This document shows, in pieces, positions 45,819-54,241 of a stretch of DNA of 55,973 nt. The position numbers and the translations under genes were made by a program. The notes under the pieces are model-generated. The model was given only the letters and a program-made list of their open reading frames with translations, did no database searches and had not been told where the DNA came from. Origin of the DNA: JADZEJ01 sp964426815 (GTDB taxonomy: Bacteria > Patescibacteriota > Patescibacteriia > 2-12-FULL-60-25); the NCBI GenBank assembly GCA_964426815.1, contig CAYRRZ010000005.1:1-55973 (forward strand), read 5' to 3'. Within the stretch, counting starts at the first letter, position 1. Every line of letters begins with the position of its first letter.

Positions 45819-46679
45819 ATGGAAAAACTCGCTTTGAAACGTCTGGTTCGGATATCGCGGCCGCGGTTTTGGATTTATCTGTTTGGGCCGTATTTACTCG
45901 GGATTGCGGCGGCTTTGGCGGCTGGATTACCGCTTGCCGTGGTTTTATCGAATTGGCGCATCTGGGTATTTGGGGTGTTTTTTCTGTTTCCGGCAAACTT
46001 GCTCGTCTATGGGGTGAATGACATTTTTGATTATGAAACGGATAAGGACAATCCAAAAAAGCAGGGATATGAAGCTTTGGTCTTGCCAACGGAGCATGCG
46101 AGCATGTGGCGAGCGATTGGGATAGCCACACTCCCCTTTTTACTGTGCTTGTTTGGGACGACCATTGGTATGCAATTAGCGATGGCGGGGTTTTTGTTTT
46201 TTTCGATTGGGTATTCAGCACCGCCGATTCGCGCAAAGGCGAAACCATTTTTAGATGCGGCATTTAATGTGCTGTACGTGTTTCCGGGACTTGTGAGTAC
46301 TTTTTTGTTGCAAGGTGGTACTTCATTTCCATGGGCAAGTTTTATAGCCGCTAGTTTTTGGTGTATGGCGATGCATGCGTATAGTGCGGTGCCAGATATT
46401 TGGGCTGATCGCATGGCAAAAGTTCAGACGATTGCGACGACGCTTGGGAGACAAAGAACGCTGTGGTTGTGTTTGGCCTTGTATGCGGGTGCAGGGATTA
46501 TCGCTTCGCAGACAAAGCTTGGAATTGTGGGATCGGTACTGGGAGTTGGATATGTCGGGCTTATGATTGCATCGCTGCTCACAAAAGATGCGGAGGGATT
46601 ATTGGTTTGGTATCGGAGATTTCCATTTATTAATGCGGTGTGCGGAGCGGTGTTGTTTTTTGCGCTGATTGGGCTTTGA
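45819..46679 (+). CDS. UbiA-family prenyltransferase, probable lycopene elongase
   Basis: This 286-residue membrane prenyltransferase has eight or nine hydrophobic segments. Both Asp-rich motifs are seen: NDIFDYETDKDNPKK (about residues 67-81) and DIWADRMAKVQT (about 191-202). The family includes ubiquinone, menaquinone and chlorophyll enzymes as well as LyeJ/CrtEb, which add C5 units to lycopene. The position beside crtI, crtB, crtE and a CruF-like gene, with no quinone genes in the window, points to a C50 carotenoid elongase. This is inference from context. Confidence 0.82.
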   Translation: MEKLALKRLVRISRPRFWIYLFGPYLLGIAAALAAGLPLAVVLSNWRIWVFGVFFLFPANLLVYGVNDIFDYETDKDNPKKQGYEALVLPTEHASMWRAIGIATLPFLLCLFGTTIGMQLAMAGFLFFSIGYSAPPIRAKAKPFLDAAFNVLYVFPGLVSTFLLQGGTSFPWASFIAASFWCMAMHAYSAVPDIWADRMAKVQTIATTLGRQRTLWLCLALYAGAGIIASQTKLGIVGSVLGVGYVGLMIASLLTKDAEGLLVWYRRFPFINAVCGAVLFFALIGL

Positions 46680-46682
46680 GAA

Positions 46683-46714
46683 ACAAAAAATCCGCATTGA
46701 AGCGGATTTTTTGT
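46683..46714. terminator. Bidirectional terminator between the elongase and crtI
   Basis: AAAATCCGC (46687-46695) pairs with GCGGATTTT (46702-46710), with A and T runs on both sides. Confidence 0.87.
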
Positions 46715-46718
46715 TTTC

Positions 46719-48194
46719 CTATTTCACTCCCGCAATCCGTTTCCAAGCGAGTTCGGCGCTGATGAGGCAGATAGGCATGCCGATGCCGGGGTTTACGCCG
46801 GCGCCGACATAGTAGAGGCCGGAGACTTTTTTATTGATGTTTTTTGGGCGGAAAATGGCGGTTTGGCGCAAGGTGTGGGCCAGGCCGAGGGCGGAGCCGC
46901 CGAAGCTGTTGTAGCGTTTGGCGAAATCATCGCCGCTGAAAATGCGCTGGAATTCGATGCGGGAATGGAGATCTTTAATGCCCATTTTTTGCTCCATCAG
47001 GTCAATCACTTTTTTGGCATAGGTCTGTAATTGTTCTGGAGTTGATTTGAGATTTGAAGCAATAGGAACCAGCACGAATAAATTTTCTTTGCCTGGAGGC
47101 GCGACGGATGGATCGGTTTTACTTGGGGCGCAGATATAGAGCGATGGGTTTTCTGGCCAAATGGGATTATCAAAAATTTCGGCGAAATTTTGTTTCCAGT
47201 CTTCAGCGAAGAGGAGGTTGTGATGGATTAATTCTGGAACTTGGCCATTTATCCCGAGATATAAAATAAAAGCGGAAGGCGCGAGGACGCGAGAATCCCA
47301 ATAGGATGCTTTGTATTCGCGAACGGATTCTGGCAATAAATGCTGTTCGGTGTATTGAATATCCGCATCCGAGACCACAATGTCGGCAAATAATTGTTCG
47401 CCGGTTTGAAGAACGATGCCCGAAACTTTGCCATTCGAAATTGTGATCCGTTCGACGGGTGCGTTAACGTGAAACTGCGCACCGTGTTTTTCCGCAATGC
47501 GTTGGAGGGCGCGGACAACTTCGATCAATCCCCCATCTGGATAATAGACGCCGAGATTGAAGTCGATATGACTCATGATGTTATACAGAGCCGGCGTGTT
47601 GTAGGGAGAACTGCCCAAGAAAACCAAGGTATATTGCATGATTTTTTGCAATTCACTGGTTTTGAAAAATTTACGCACATAACGATCCATCGAGATAAAG
47701 ACCGACAGTTTTCGACCTTCAACCATGGTACGGCGATTTAGAAAATCAAAAATGGAATCGTAGTTTCGATACAAGAAATCTTTTTTTGCGACTTCGTATT
47801 GGTATTTGGATAGCTCGAGATAGCGACGGAGAGCTGGGCCTGAGCCGGGTTCAAGCGCTTCAAAAATGGGAATGACTTTTTCAATATCTGATGACATGTC
47901 GACGACTTTTCCGGTATTTCCAAAGAAGATGCGATAGGATGGATCAAGCTTGGTGAGCTTGAGATGGTCATGAATATTTTCTCCGAGCTTGGCAAAAAAT
48001 TCTTCAAAGACATCTGGCATCAAATACCAAGATGGACCCATGTCAAAACGGAAGCCATTAGCTTCAAAGACAGAAGCACGACCCCCGACTTGTTCGTTTT
48101 TTTCATAGACATTCACTTGATAGCCTTGTTTGGCCAAAATGGCTGCCATGCCTAGACCACCAAAGCCTGACCCGATGATAATTGCGTTTTTCAT
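46719..48194 (-). CDS. crtI: Phytoene desaturase (CrtI type)
   Basis: This 491-residue FAD enzyme introduces conjugated double bonds into phytoene to give lycopene. It has the FAD dinucleotide motif IIIGSGFGGLGMAA, YEKNEQVGGRAS, FDMGPSWY near residue 50, and the C-terminal YYVGAGVNPGIGMPICLISAE block typical of CrtI. CrtB overlaps it by four bases upstream (ATGA). No second desaturase (CrtD) is in the window. Confidence 0.95.
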   Translation of the reverse strand: MKNAIIIGSGFGGLGMAAILAKQGYQVNVYEKNEQVGGRASVFEANGFRFDMGPSWYLMPDVFEEFFAKLGENIHDHLKLTKLDPSYRIFFGNTGKVVDMSSDIEKVIPIFEALEPGSGPALRRYLELSKYQYEVAKKDFLYRNYDSIFDFLNRRTMVEGRKLSVFISMDRYVRKFFKTSELQKIMQYTLVFLGSSPYNTPALYNIMSHIDFNLGVYYPDGGLIEVVRALQRIAEKHGAQFHVNAPVERITISNGKVSGIVLQTGEQLFADIVVSDADIQYTEQHLLPESVREYKASYWDSRVLAPSAFILYLGINGQVPELIHHNLLFAEDWKQNFAEIFDNPIWPENPSLYICAPSKTDPSVAPPGKENLFVLVPIASNLKSTPEQLQTYAKKVIDLMEQKMGIKDLHSRIEFQRIFSGDDFAKRYNSFGGSALGLAHTLRQTAIFRPKNINKKVSGLYYVGAGVNPGIGMPICLISAELAWKRIAGVK

Positions 48195-49045
48195 ACCATT
48201 TCTTTGAGGGTTAAGATGAGTTTTTCTAAAGTAGACGTGCCGACACGTTTGGAAAAGATATCCATGTTATTGGCTTCAATTTTACGAAGGATTTGCTGAT
48301 AGAGGCGAGCGGCGATGCGAACAGCGAGACGACCACGCGGATGAAGACCCTGTATGCCCTTTCTCGCTTCTTCATATAAACAATCGGCACGAGCGATCTG
48401 GAAAGACAGGAATTTTTTCCAGGCAGGAGAGATTTCTTTGTTCGCGAGGTCTTGTTCGGTGATGTGATAACGCTGCATTTCATCTTGCGGGAGATAGATA
48501 CGCCCACGTAGTTCAAGATCTTCTCGAATGTCACGCAAAAAATTCGTGAGCTGCATGGCTTCGCCAAGTTTTTTGGCTGGGCTTTCGACCGCTTCCCATG
48601 AGAGACCATTGGTACCGATGACGCGAACCATCATGAGGCCGACAATGGCAGCGGAGCCATACATGTAACGCTCGAGCTCCGCATAATTAGCATAGCGTGC
48701 TTTTTGCGTGTCCTGCACCATGGCATCAAGAAAAATGTCGGCGTATTCCGGAGGGATACCGTAGGCATGAAAAACTTCTTGGGCTGCAAATAAGACCGGT
48801 TCTTCAGCTGTTTTTTCTGCGTAAGCGGTGTGCCATTTTTTTCGAAAATCCTCTAAAGCCTGCGCTGCCTGAGCTGGTTGTACGTTTTGGGTATCTACGA
48901 TTTCGTCAGGAACGCGAAAAAAGGCGTAGAGCGCATAGGTCGCCTCTCGGAGAGGCTTTGGGAACAAATGGGTAGCAAAATAATAGCTTTTCCCATGTTT
49001 CTTATGCAGAGCTTGGCAGGCTCGGATAGCGGTCTGATGGTCCAT
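48191..49045 (-). CDS. crtB: Phytoene/squalene synthase family (CrtB)
   Basis: This protein of about 284 residues condenses two geranylgeranyl diphosphates to phytoene. Both Asp motifs are present: RVPDEIVDT (about 41-49) and FLRDIREDLELRGRIYLP. The ATG at 49045 gives the family N terminus (ACQALHKKHGKSYYFAT); a GTG start at 49081 would overlap the crtE stop. It is co-transcribed with crtE upstream and crtI downstream. Confidence 0.93.
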   Translation of the reverse strand: MDHQTAIRACQALHKKHGKSYYFATHLFPKPLREATYALYAFFRVPDEIVDTQNVQPAQAAQALEDFRKKWHTAYAEKTAEEPVLFAAQEVFHAYGIPPEYADIFLDAMVQDTQKARYANYAELERYMYGSAAIVGLMMVRVIGTNGLSWEAVESPAKKLGEAMQLTNFLRDIREDLELRGRIYLPQDEMQRYHITEQDLANKEISPAWKKFLSFQIARADCLYEEARKGIQGLHPRGRLAVRIAARLYQQILRKIEANNMDIFSKRVGTSTLEKLILTLKEMV

Positions 49046-49080
49046 AGGATCATCTTGCCACGATGGAACCCGTCTTACCA

Positions 49081-50145
49081 CTAGACCTGACGTTGACGAA
49101 GATAGGCGATCAAATCAGCGAGACCGTTTTTTGCGATTGGTTTGAGCTGAATGGCTTGCAAGCTGCGGGCAGCTTGATCAAAATACCCATCGATTTGTTT
49201 TTTGCCAAAGGCAAAAGCGCCACTTGATTCAAAGAGTTCGAGAATGCGGGGACGATCTTTTTCGGTTAAAGGCGTGCCGAGAAGACTTTTGAGCATCTTT
49301 TTTTGCGCATTTGTCCCTTGATCAAAAATATACTGGGTAAAAATCGTGTGTTGGTGGTCGGCGAGGTCTGAAAAAACGGTTTTCTTGAGTGTCTTTGGAT
49401 CGGCGGTCAAATCGAGATAGTCATCTTGAATCTGAAAAGCGAGGCCGAGAGATAAGCCGATCGCATCGCAAAAGCGCTCGATGCGGGCATTGGTCCCGGC
49501 AAATGCGGCACCGATTTGGAGCGGACGAATAAAGGTATAGCTCGCGGTCTTGAGGCGCATTTTTTCGTCGATGCGCTGCATGTCGGCGACGGAACGCGTC
49601 ATCACATCGACATCAAGCATTTGGCCGATCACGACTTCATCCACCATGTTAAAAAAACGCTGTTGCGCTAAACGATGATTTTTTTCACCGAAGGCAGTGG
49701 CTTTGGCCATGATTTCGGTTGACCAAGAAAAGAGAAGGTCGCCAAGCAAGATCGCTTGTCCTTCGCCGATATGATTCAAGTCACCAAACCGTTTTTGCTG
49801 CTTTAGGCGCTTAGCGACAGCGAGATGAACGGTTGGAATCCCATGACGATCGGTGCCACGGTCGATAATGTCATCATGCATGAGGCCAAAAACATGAAAG
49901 ACTTCGAGTGCGATTGAGGCATCAAGCAAGGCTTGCTGCTTTTTTCCGGCCAAACCCTGATACATGAGCCAAGCCAAAAAAGGACGGATTCGTTTACCGC
50001 CGCCTTGAACAAGTTTGGAGGTATAGGCAATCAAATCGGCAATATCCTGGTCTTGGGTGAGAGCCGAATAGGTCGCGACCTTGCTTGCACTATAGGCTTC
50101 GAGACAAGGCTCGAAACGAGAACGGAATTCAATCAGGGCCTGCAT
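49081..50145 (-). CDS. crtE: Polyprenyl diphosphate synthase (CrtE/GGPP type)
   Basis: This 354-residue trans-prenyltransferase makes geranylgeranyl diphosphate from IPP and allylic diphosphates. The first Asp-rich motif is LMHDDIIDRG and the second DDYLDLTAD; KRIRPFLAW is the usual upstream block. Two residues before the first motif (HVFGLMHDD) are the chain-length-determining positions, but product length cannot be fixed by eye. It is first in the crtE-crtB-crtI operon. Confidence 0.92.
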   Translation of the reverse strand: MQALIEFRSRFEPCLEAYSASKVATYSALTQDQDIADLIAYTSKLVQGGGKRIRPFLAWLMYQGLAGKKQQALLDASIALEVFHVFGLMHDDIIDRGTDRHGIPTVHLAVAKRLKQQKRFGDLNHIGEGQAILLGDLLFSWSTEIMAKATAFGEKNHRLAQQRFFNMVDEVVIGQMLDVDVMTRSVADMQRIDEKMRLKTASYTFIRPLQIGAAFAGTNARIERFCDAIGLSLGLAFQIQDDYLDLTADPKTLKKTVFSDLADHQHTIFTQYIFDQGTNAQKKMLKSLLGTPLTEKDRPRILELFESSGAFAFGKKQIDGYFDQAARSLQAIQLKPIAKNGLADLIAYLRQRQV

Positions 50146-50172
50146 ATCTGGCGGAAGCGTATCAGCTCTTTT

Positions 50173-50188
50173 CAGATAAGGCTATCTG
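50173..50188. promoter_or_regulatory. Inverted repeat upstream of crtE
   Basis: CAGATA (50173-50178), AGGC, TATCTG (50183-50188), about 30 bases before the crtE ATG. A minus-strand TTATCT (50174-50179) within it could be the -10 box. Possibly an operator for the carotenoid operon. Confidence 0.4.
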
Positions 50189-50209
50189 GAGCCTAAATAC
50201 CGACTAGCC

Positions 50210-50233
50210 CTAGACCCGTGGAGACAGGTCTAG
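50210..50233. repeat. CTAGACC inverted repeat
   Basis: CTAGACC (50210-50216) and GGTCTAG (50227-50233) flank ten bases, just downstream of the slipin gene. No T run follows on either strand, so it is not a typical terminator. Confidence 0.45.
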
Positions 50234-50245
50234 AAAAGGAGGTTT

Positions 50246-51028
50246 TTAGTTTGATTTGGACTTGGTGTATGACTCAAATGCACGCAACACTTCGAGCGGG
50301 ACGGCAAAAACGACGGTATTTGACTGGTCGCTTGAGATGTCATTGATCGAATTCAAGGTGCGCAAGTGCATAGCTCCTGGGTTTGATGCGAGGATTTCAG
50401 CTGCTTTGCGTAAGTTTTCAGCAGCCGCAATTTCACCTTCGGAGTTAATAATGACGGCGCGACGTTCACGCTCCGCTTCGGCCTGCTTACCGATAGTGCG
50501 TTGCATGTCTTCTGGCAAAGAGATGTCTTTGAGTTCGACACCTTGAATTTCGATACCCCAATTGGTGGTGTGGGTAATGATCAATTCGCGAATGCGATTA
50601 CTTGCTTGATCACGCTCCATGAGCAATTCGTCGAGAGTTAATTCACCGACCACATTGCGCATGGTGGTTTGCGCGAGCTGTGAGGCGGCATTCCAGACAT
50701 TTTCAACTTCTATGAAGGACTTGCCCGCATCAACGATGCGATAGTACATGACGGCATTGATCTTACACGAGACATTGTCCTTGGTGATGGCGTCCTGATA
50801 TGGCACTTCGACCGCCTTGGTGCGGATGTCGACCTTATGCATGGATTGCATCACCGGGATCACGATGCGCCAACCTGGGTTCACGAGGCCGGTAAAACGA
50901 CCAAAGGTGAACTTTACCCCACGTTCATATTGATTCACCTGACGAACCATGGCGAGCAAGATAAAGCCCGCAACAAACAAGAAAAATGGGGAAAACAAAA
51001 AGGCACCGATTAGATAGCTCATACTCAT
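50246..51028 (-). CDS. Slipin / SPFH (band 7) membrane protein
   Basis: This 260-residue protein has an N-terminal membrane segment (about 5-27), then an SPFH domain with the stomatin blocks VNQYERGVKFTFGRFTG, VDIRTKAVEVPYQD, AQTTMRNVVGELTLDELL and WGIEIQGVELKDISLP, followed by a helical segment (EAERERRAVIINSEGE). Slipins assemble into large cages in membranes and usually pair with an NfeD protein; none is encoded nearby. Confidence 0.92.
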   Translation of the reverse strand: MSMSYLIGAFLFSPFFLFVAGFILLAMVRQVNQYERGVKFTFGRFTGLVNPGWRIVIPVMQSMHKVDIRTKAVEVPYQDAITKDNVSCKINAVMYYRIVDAGKSFIEVENVWNAASQLAQTTMRNVVGELTLDELLMERDQASNRIRELIITHTTNWGIEIQGVELKDISLPEDMQRTIGKQAEAERERRAVIINSEGEIAAAENLRKAAEILASNPGAMHLRTLNSINDISSDQSNTVVFAVPLEVLRAFESYTKSKSN

Positions 51029-51089
51029 ATGAGCGATACGGTACCTTTTTGGTGAGGGGCGTCAAGCGACGATATAACCTCAATTCTTG

Positions 51090-52388
51090 TTATTTTGCTG
51101 CTGGAAGATATTCGGCCTTGATCAAGCTCTGCACGTCTTTCCAAGGAATTTGCACTTCTTGGGGACCGGCGGCATAGGCGGCGACTTGATACGCTGGGAA
51201 GGTAATGACGAGACCCTGCTCGGTCAAATGCGTTTGTGCAAAGTTTGCATCTTTTGGTTCGGTGCCGGTGTTTACCCAATTCGTATCTGACATTTCCATG
51301 ATTCCAGTCGCGGCGAGCGCTTTGCGTGATGTTGTTGAAAGAAACGTTAAGCCTTTCTTTGCATCAATAAAGAGGTCGCTGACGCGTAAACTTTTTTTGC
51401 TGACGCGATCGAGAATCACATTTTGATATACCCCATTTGGATGGGCGCCACCCGTGTAGTTACTGCCGGTCAAAAAGGAATTCAAGATGCGAGGTGATTG
51501 ATAGGTCGCGAGTGCATCCATATCGAATGTCCAAGCGCCATTTAAGACTTTGTCTTTTTCTGCCTGCAAGGCATCCGCTATCAATGCATTTACTTCTTTA
51601 TCGAGAGGGTTGCGGACCGCTGCATTAAAAGCGGCGGCTGCTGCGGCATCGCCTTTATCGACTTGTGGAAAAGAAACATTCACTTCGTAGACACCCGTTT
51701 TCTTCTTTTTGATTTCTGCTGTGGTCATGCTGACGGTGTCGGATACAGAGGCTGGACCAACGCTCTTTAAGATTCCATCTAAAATCGTGAGATCTTTGTT
51801 TTGATCAAATGGACGGCACATGGTTTCCCACTTTGGATCGGTGCTCTTCATGTCTTCACAGCCGCCGATGATGCGTGGGTCGTTGACGTATTTGATAACG
51901 GAGGTGAGGGTAATGATGCTGCCATTAACGATGGTGCGATAGGTATCGGTGCGATAGGAGCTACCGGCCGCGCCTTCGGTTTGGGTGTCGTGGCAGAAAA
52001 CGGTGCCAAGTGGATTTTTGATTTGATCCTTGTCTGGACAAGCAATACCCGCTGGTACATGTGCAGCTTTAACTGTGAGCTCGCGCTTGAGATGATCCAA
52101 TTTTGGAAAAGCAGACAAATCGAGGACGCCCGAAGATGGTGACCAGGTTTTTGCCGCATCAAGAACAGGATAATCAAATTGATACCCTAAGGTGTTGTCG
52201 GTAACGGTTTTCCAGATTGGCTCATTTGCTTGCGGCTTTGGGACATCTGGCGTTGGTTTTGGGACGTCAGGAACCTGGACGACGGGTGGAACTGTAGGTG
52301 GTTCTGGAGTTTGTGGGGCTTGAGGCATGCAGCCTGCACCCAAAAGGGACAGGGTGGCGAGGGTGGGTATCAGAAGGGAGTGCTTCAT
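51090..52388 (-). CDS. Predicted lipoprotein with DUF3298/RsiV-like C-terminal domain
   Basis: This 432-residue protein has a signal peptide and lipobox (SLLGAGC, Cys near 19), then a Pro-rich linker (about 22-55). A first domain (about 56-205) contains paired Cys. The C-terminal domain (about 215-432) has the GGAHPNGVYQNV and SLRVSDLF pattern of DUF3298 found in PdaC and RsiV. It is probably surface-anchored; no catalytic residues of a deacetylase were found. TATGTT lies eight bases before the ATG (predicted leaderless). Confidence 0.82.
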   Translation of the reverse strand: MKHSLLIPTLATLSLLGAGCMPQAPQTPEPPTVPPVVQVPDVPKPTPDVPKPQANEPIWKTVTDNTLGYQFDYPVLDAAKTWSPSSGVLDLSAFPKLDHLKRELTVKAAHVPAGIACPDKDQIKNPLGTVFCHDTQTEGAAGSSYRTDTYRTIVNGSIITLTSVIKYVNDPRIIGGCEDMKSTDPKWETMCRPFDQNKDLTILDGILKSVGPASVSDTVSMTTAEIKKKKTGVYEVNVSFPQVDKGDAAAAAAFNAAVRNPLDKEVNALIADALQAEKDKVLNGAWTFDMDALATYQSPRILNSFLTGSNYTGGAHPNGVYQNVILDRVSKKSLRVSDLFIDAKKGLTFLSTTSRKALAATGIMEMSDTNWVNTGTEPKDANFAQTHLTEQGLVITFPAYQVAAYAAGPQEVQIPWKDVQSLIKAEYLPAAK

Positions 52389-52426
52389 ATGCTTTTAACA
52401 TAGCACAGATGTGGATGAAGATGCAC

Positions 52427-52450
52427 AAAAAAGCCCCGTATGGGGCTTTT
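52427..52450. terminator. Terminator of the NUDIX gene
   Basis: AAAAGCCCC and GGGGCTTTT around three or four bases, symmetrical, between the NUDIX stop and the divergent lipoprotein promoter. Confidence 0.85.
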
Positions 52451-52467
52451 CTTGCTGTTTTTTGGTT

Positions 52468-53058
52468 TTAGGCCAAGACTGGATGCCAAACATGAATATC
52501 TTCTGGGATGTGTGCAAATGCGCCATTGGCACGAGCTGCAGCAACCACGGAACGAAGACATTGATATTCGGTTTTGAAGTCATGCGTGCCAGCGCACCAC
52601 ATGTCAGGCTGATCGGCCTTGCCACGCAAAATGTCATCGACATTCATCCAGGCAAAACCTTGTACTTCACCTGGCTGTGGAACTAATTGATCAAGCTTCA
52701 AATCAGCGATGGTGACAAATTCACGAACCCAGAGACGCGCTTTATCAATGCGCGTGGTGCGCCAGGAATAGAGCTCGTGGGATTCCATTTTAATCCCTGC
52801 TTCTTCTTCTAATTCTTTCAGCGCATTGGTTTCGTAATTTTCTCCCTTGGAGACATGGCCGCCCAAGTGGGTGGACCAAACGCCAGGCATGCGTTCTTTT
52901 TCAAGAGAGCGCTGATGGCACAAAATTTCGCCCTTTGAGTTCATAACGAACACATTGGTTGAGCGGCACCAGGCACCGGTAGCAATAGCTTCAGCGCGAG
53001 GTAAGGAGGCGCCAAGAGACGCGCCCGTTTCTGGGTGAACGATTTCTAATTCTTCCAT
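52468..53058 (-). CDS. NUDIX hydrolase (YfcD/IDI-like)
   Basis: This 196-residue protein has a Nudix box reading GGHVSKGENYETNALKELEEEAG, close to Gx5Ex7REUxEExG but with Lys for the Arg. GAWCRSTNVFVMNSKGEILCHQRS and PGVWSTHLGGH follow the YfcD and isopentenyl-diphosphate-isomerase pattern. The IDI catalytic Cys in the CSHP motif is absent (STHLGGH), so isomerase activity is doubtful despite the nearby carotenoid genes. The gene has a leader of about 150 nt with stable hairpins. Confidence 0.82.
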   Translation of the reverse strand: MEELEIVHPETGASLGASLPRAEAIATGAWCRSTNVFVMNSKGEILCHQRSLEKERMPGVWSTHLGGHVSKGENYETNALKELEEEAGIKMESHELYSWRTTRIDKARLWVREFVTIADLKLDQLVPQPGEVQGFAWMNVDDILRGKADQPDMWCAGTHDFKTEYQCLRSVVAAARANGAFAHIPEDIHVWHPVLA

Positions 53059-53207
53059 ATTAAGATGTTTTGTGGCTTAAGCCACGGATAAGAGTAAGCG
53101 CGCTTTTGCTCTTGTCCAAAGAATCCCGGTTCCCCGATTCCCCGTCTCAGCATATGCCGGACGGGGCGTGAACGTCTGTCTTTGGGCAAAAAAATGAAAA
53201 CGCGATA
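53059..53207 (-). promoter_or_regulatory. Structured 5' leader of the NUDIX gene
   Basis: About 150 nt between the predicted transcription start and the ATG. On the minus strand CCCCGTC pairs with GACGGGG (around 53143-53170), then GAATC pairs with GATTC around GGGGAACCGG (around 53125-53144), followed by an A/C-rich and a GCTTAAGC segment near the start. It could be a riboswitch or a leader regulated by protein; it does not clearly match a class known to me. Confidence 0.45.
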
Positions 53208-53213
53208 GGGAGC

Positions 53214-53242
53214 AACATATCACAATTTAGGGTTTTTGTCAA
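53214..53242 (-). promoter_or_regulatory. Promoter of the NUDIX gene
   Basis: Minus-strand TTGACA (53237-53242), 17-bp spacer, TATGTT (53214-53219). It starts ten bases after the sigma terminator run. Confidence 0.78.
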
Positions 53243-53252
53243 TACAACTTAC

Positions 53253-53282
53253 AAAAAGACCCTCCAGCTCATGCTGAAGGGT
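53253..53282 (-). terminator. Terminator of the sigma-70 gene
   Basis: ACCCTCCAGC (53259-53268) pairs with GCTGAAGGGT (53273-53282), one wobble; CTTTTTG follows on the minus strand. Confidence 0.83.
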
Positions 53283-53290
53283 TGAGGGAT

Positions 53291-54154
53291 TTAGACACCC
53301 ATCGCCTGCCGAAGATTTTGCAGGGCTTTCTTTTCGATTTGGCGAACTCGTTCGCGGGTTACACCGCGTTGGTCACCAATGAATTGCAAGGTGCATTCGA
53401 TCTCAGTTTCAAGACCGTAACGCATTTGAATCACTTCGCGTTCGCTCGGTGTCAGGCCTTGCAGGGCACGCTTTAGCGCCTGTTCGGTAAGCAATTCTTG
53501 CTCGAAGTTGAGCAATTGGTCTTCAACCGATTCTTCCTCCGAAGCGAGAAGGTCGGTTACATCGACATAACGCCCACTACCAAGGTCTTGGATGCCTGGC
53601 TGGCGAAATCGACTCCCGATCTCCAAATGCTCTTCGAGCCTTTCTCGGGTCACTTGTTTCAGATCTTTGCCCCAGACAGGGTGCGTCTGACACAGCTCCC
53701 AAAGCTCTTTCTGTTCTGGATCACGTCCTTTTTGGAGGATAAACGCCTGCCGGATGATTTGAATTTTTCCCATCACGTCATGCGCACTCTGGGTGATACG
53801 GTATGGCTGGTTCAACGCCTCGTCACGCACACCCTTTTTTATCGCGAGCTCGATGCCGCGAGTTGCATAGGTCGAGAAGGCGCTTTTTTCTGGATTGAAG
53901 TTGTTTAGGGCTTCGGACAGACCGAAGAAACCGAAACTAACGATGTCATCCAAATCAAGACCCCGACGATCTGACCAGCGCGCCGCGATACTCATCACGA
54001 GGCGCATGTTCGCTTTAAGCAAACGATTCCTCAACTCAAGCGCCCGTTCCAGCTCATCCGCGAACAAATGGTCTCGCAGACACTGATAGGACGCCAGAAA
54101 CTCTTCAGGCCCCATCTCGTGACATTGCTTGAGCCAGGCAAAATTATCACGCAT
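53291..54154 (-). CDS. Sigma-70 family RNA polymerase sigma factor
   Basis: This 287-residue factor of the group 2/3 type has region 2 (LLKANMRLVMSIAARW, GLDLDDIVSFGFFGLSEALNNFN), a region 3 and region 4 with the HTH (RYGLETEIECTLQFIGDQRGVTRERVRQIEKKALQNLRQ). Region 2.4, which normally reads YAxWWIRxAI, is YATRGIELAIKKG here. The two Trp that help open the -10 element are missing, so promoter preference may be unusual. It is not the primary RpoD (no region 1.1, too short). The gene has SD GGAGGAG and its own promoter. Confidence 0.9.
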   Translation of the reverse strand: MRDNFAWLKQCHEMGPEEFLASYQCLRDHLFADELERALELRNRLLKANMRLVMSIAARWSDRRGLDLDDIVSFGFFGLSEALNNFNPEKSAFSTYATRGIELAIKKGVRDEALNQPYRITQSAHDVMGKIQIIRQAFILQKGRDPEQKELWELCQTHPVWGKDLKQVTRERLEEHLEIGSRFRQPGIQDLGSGRYVDVTDLLASEEESVEDQLLNFEQELLTEQALKRALQGLTPSEREVIQMRYGLETEIECTLQFIGDQRGVTRERVRQIEKKALQNLRQAMGV

Positions 54155-54189
54155 GTTCTTACTCCTCCGATCGTAAAGGGCGGATGTCT

Positions 54190-54218
54190 TTCATGCCTGA
54201 TTCGTTGCATTTTGTCAA
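54190..54218 (-). promoter_or_regulatory. Promoter of the sigma-70 gene
   Basis: Minus-strand TTGACA (54213-54218), 17-bp spacer, CATGAA (54190-54195). Confidence 0.6.
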
Positions 54219-54241
54219 GGAGTAGTGGATGATATTTCTCT

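Noticed and set aside
52468..53058. Isopentenyl-diphosphate isomerase (idi) for the NUDIX gene
   Set aside because: Tempting beside carotenoid genes, but the catalytic Cys motif is absent and the Nudix box is that of a hydrolase.
53125..53170. c-di-AMP (ydaO-type) riboswitch in the NUDIX leader
   Set aside because: The GGGGAACC string resembles part of that class, but the overall order of conserved segments does not fit.
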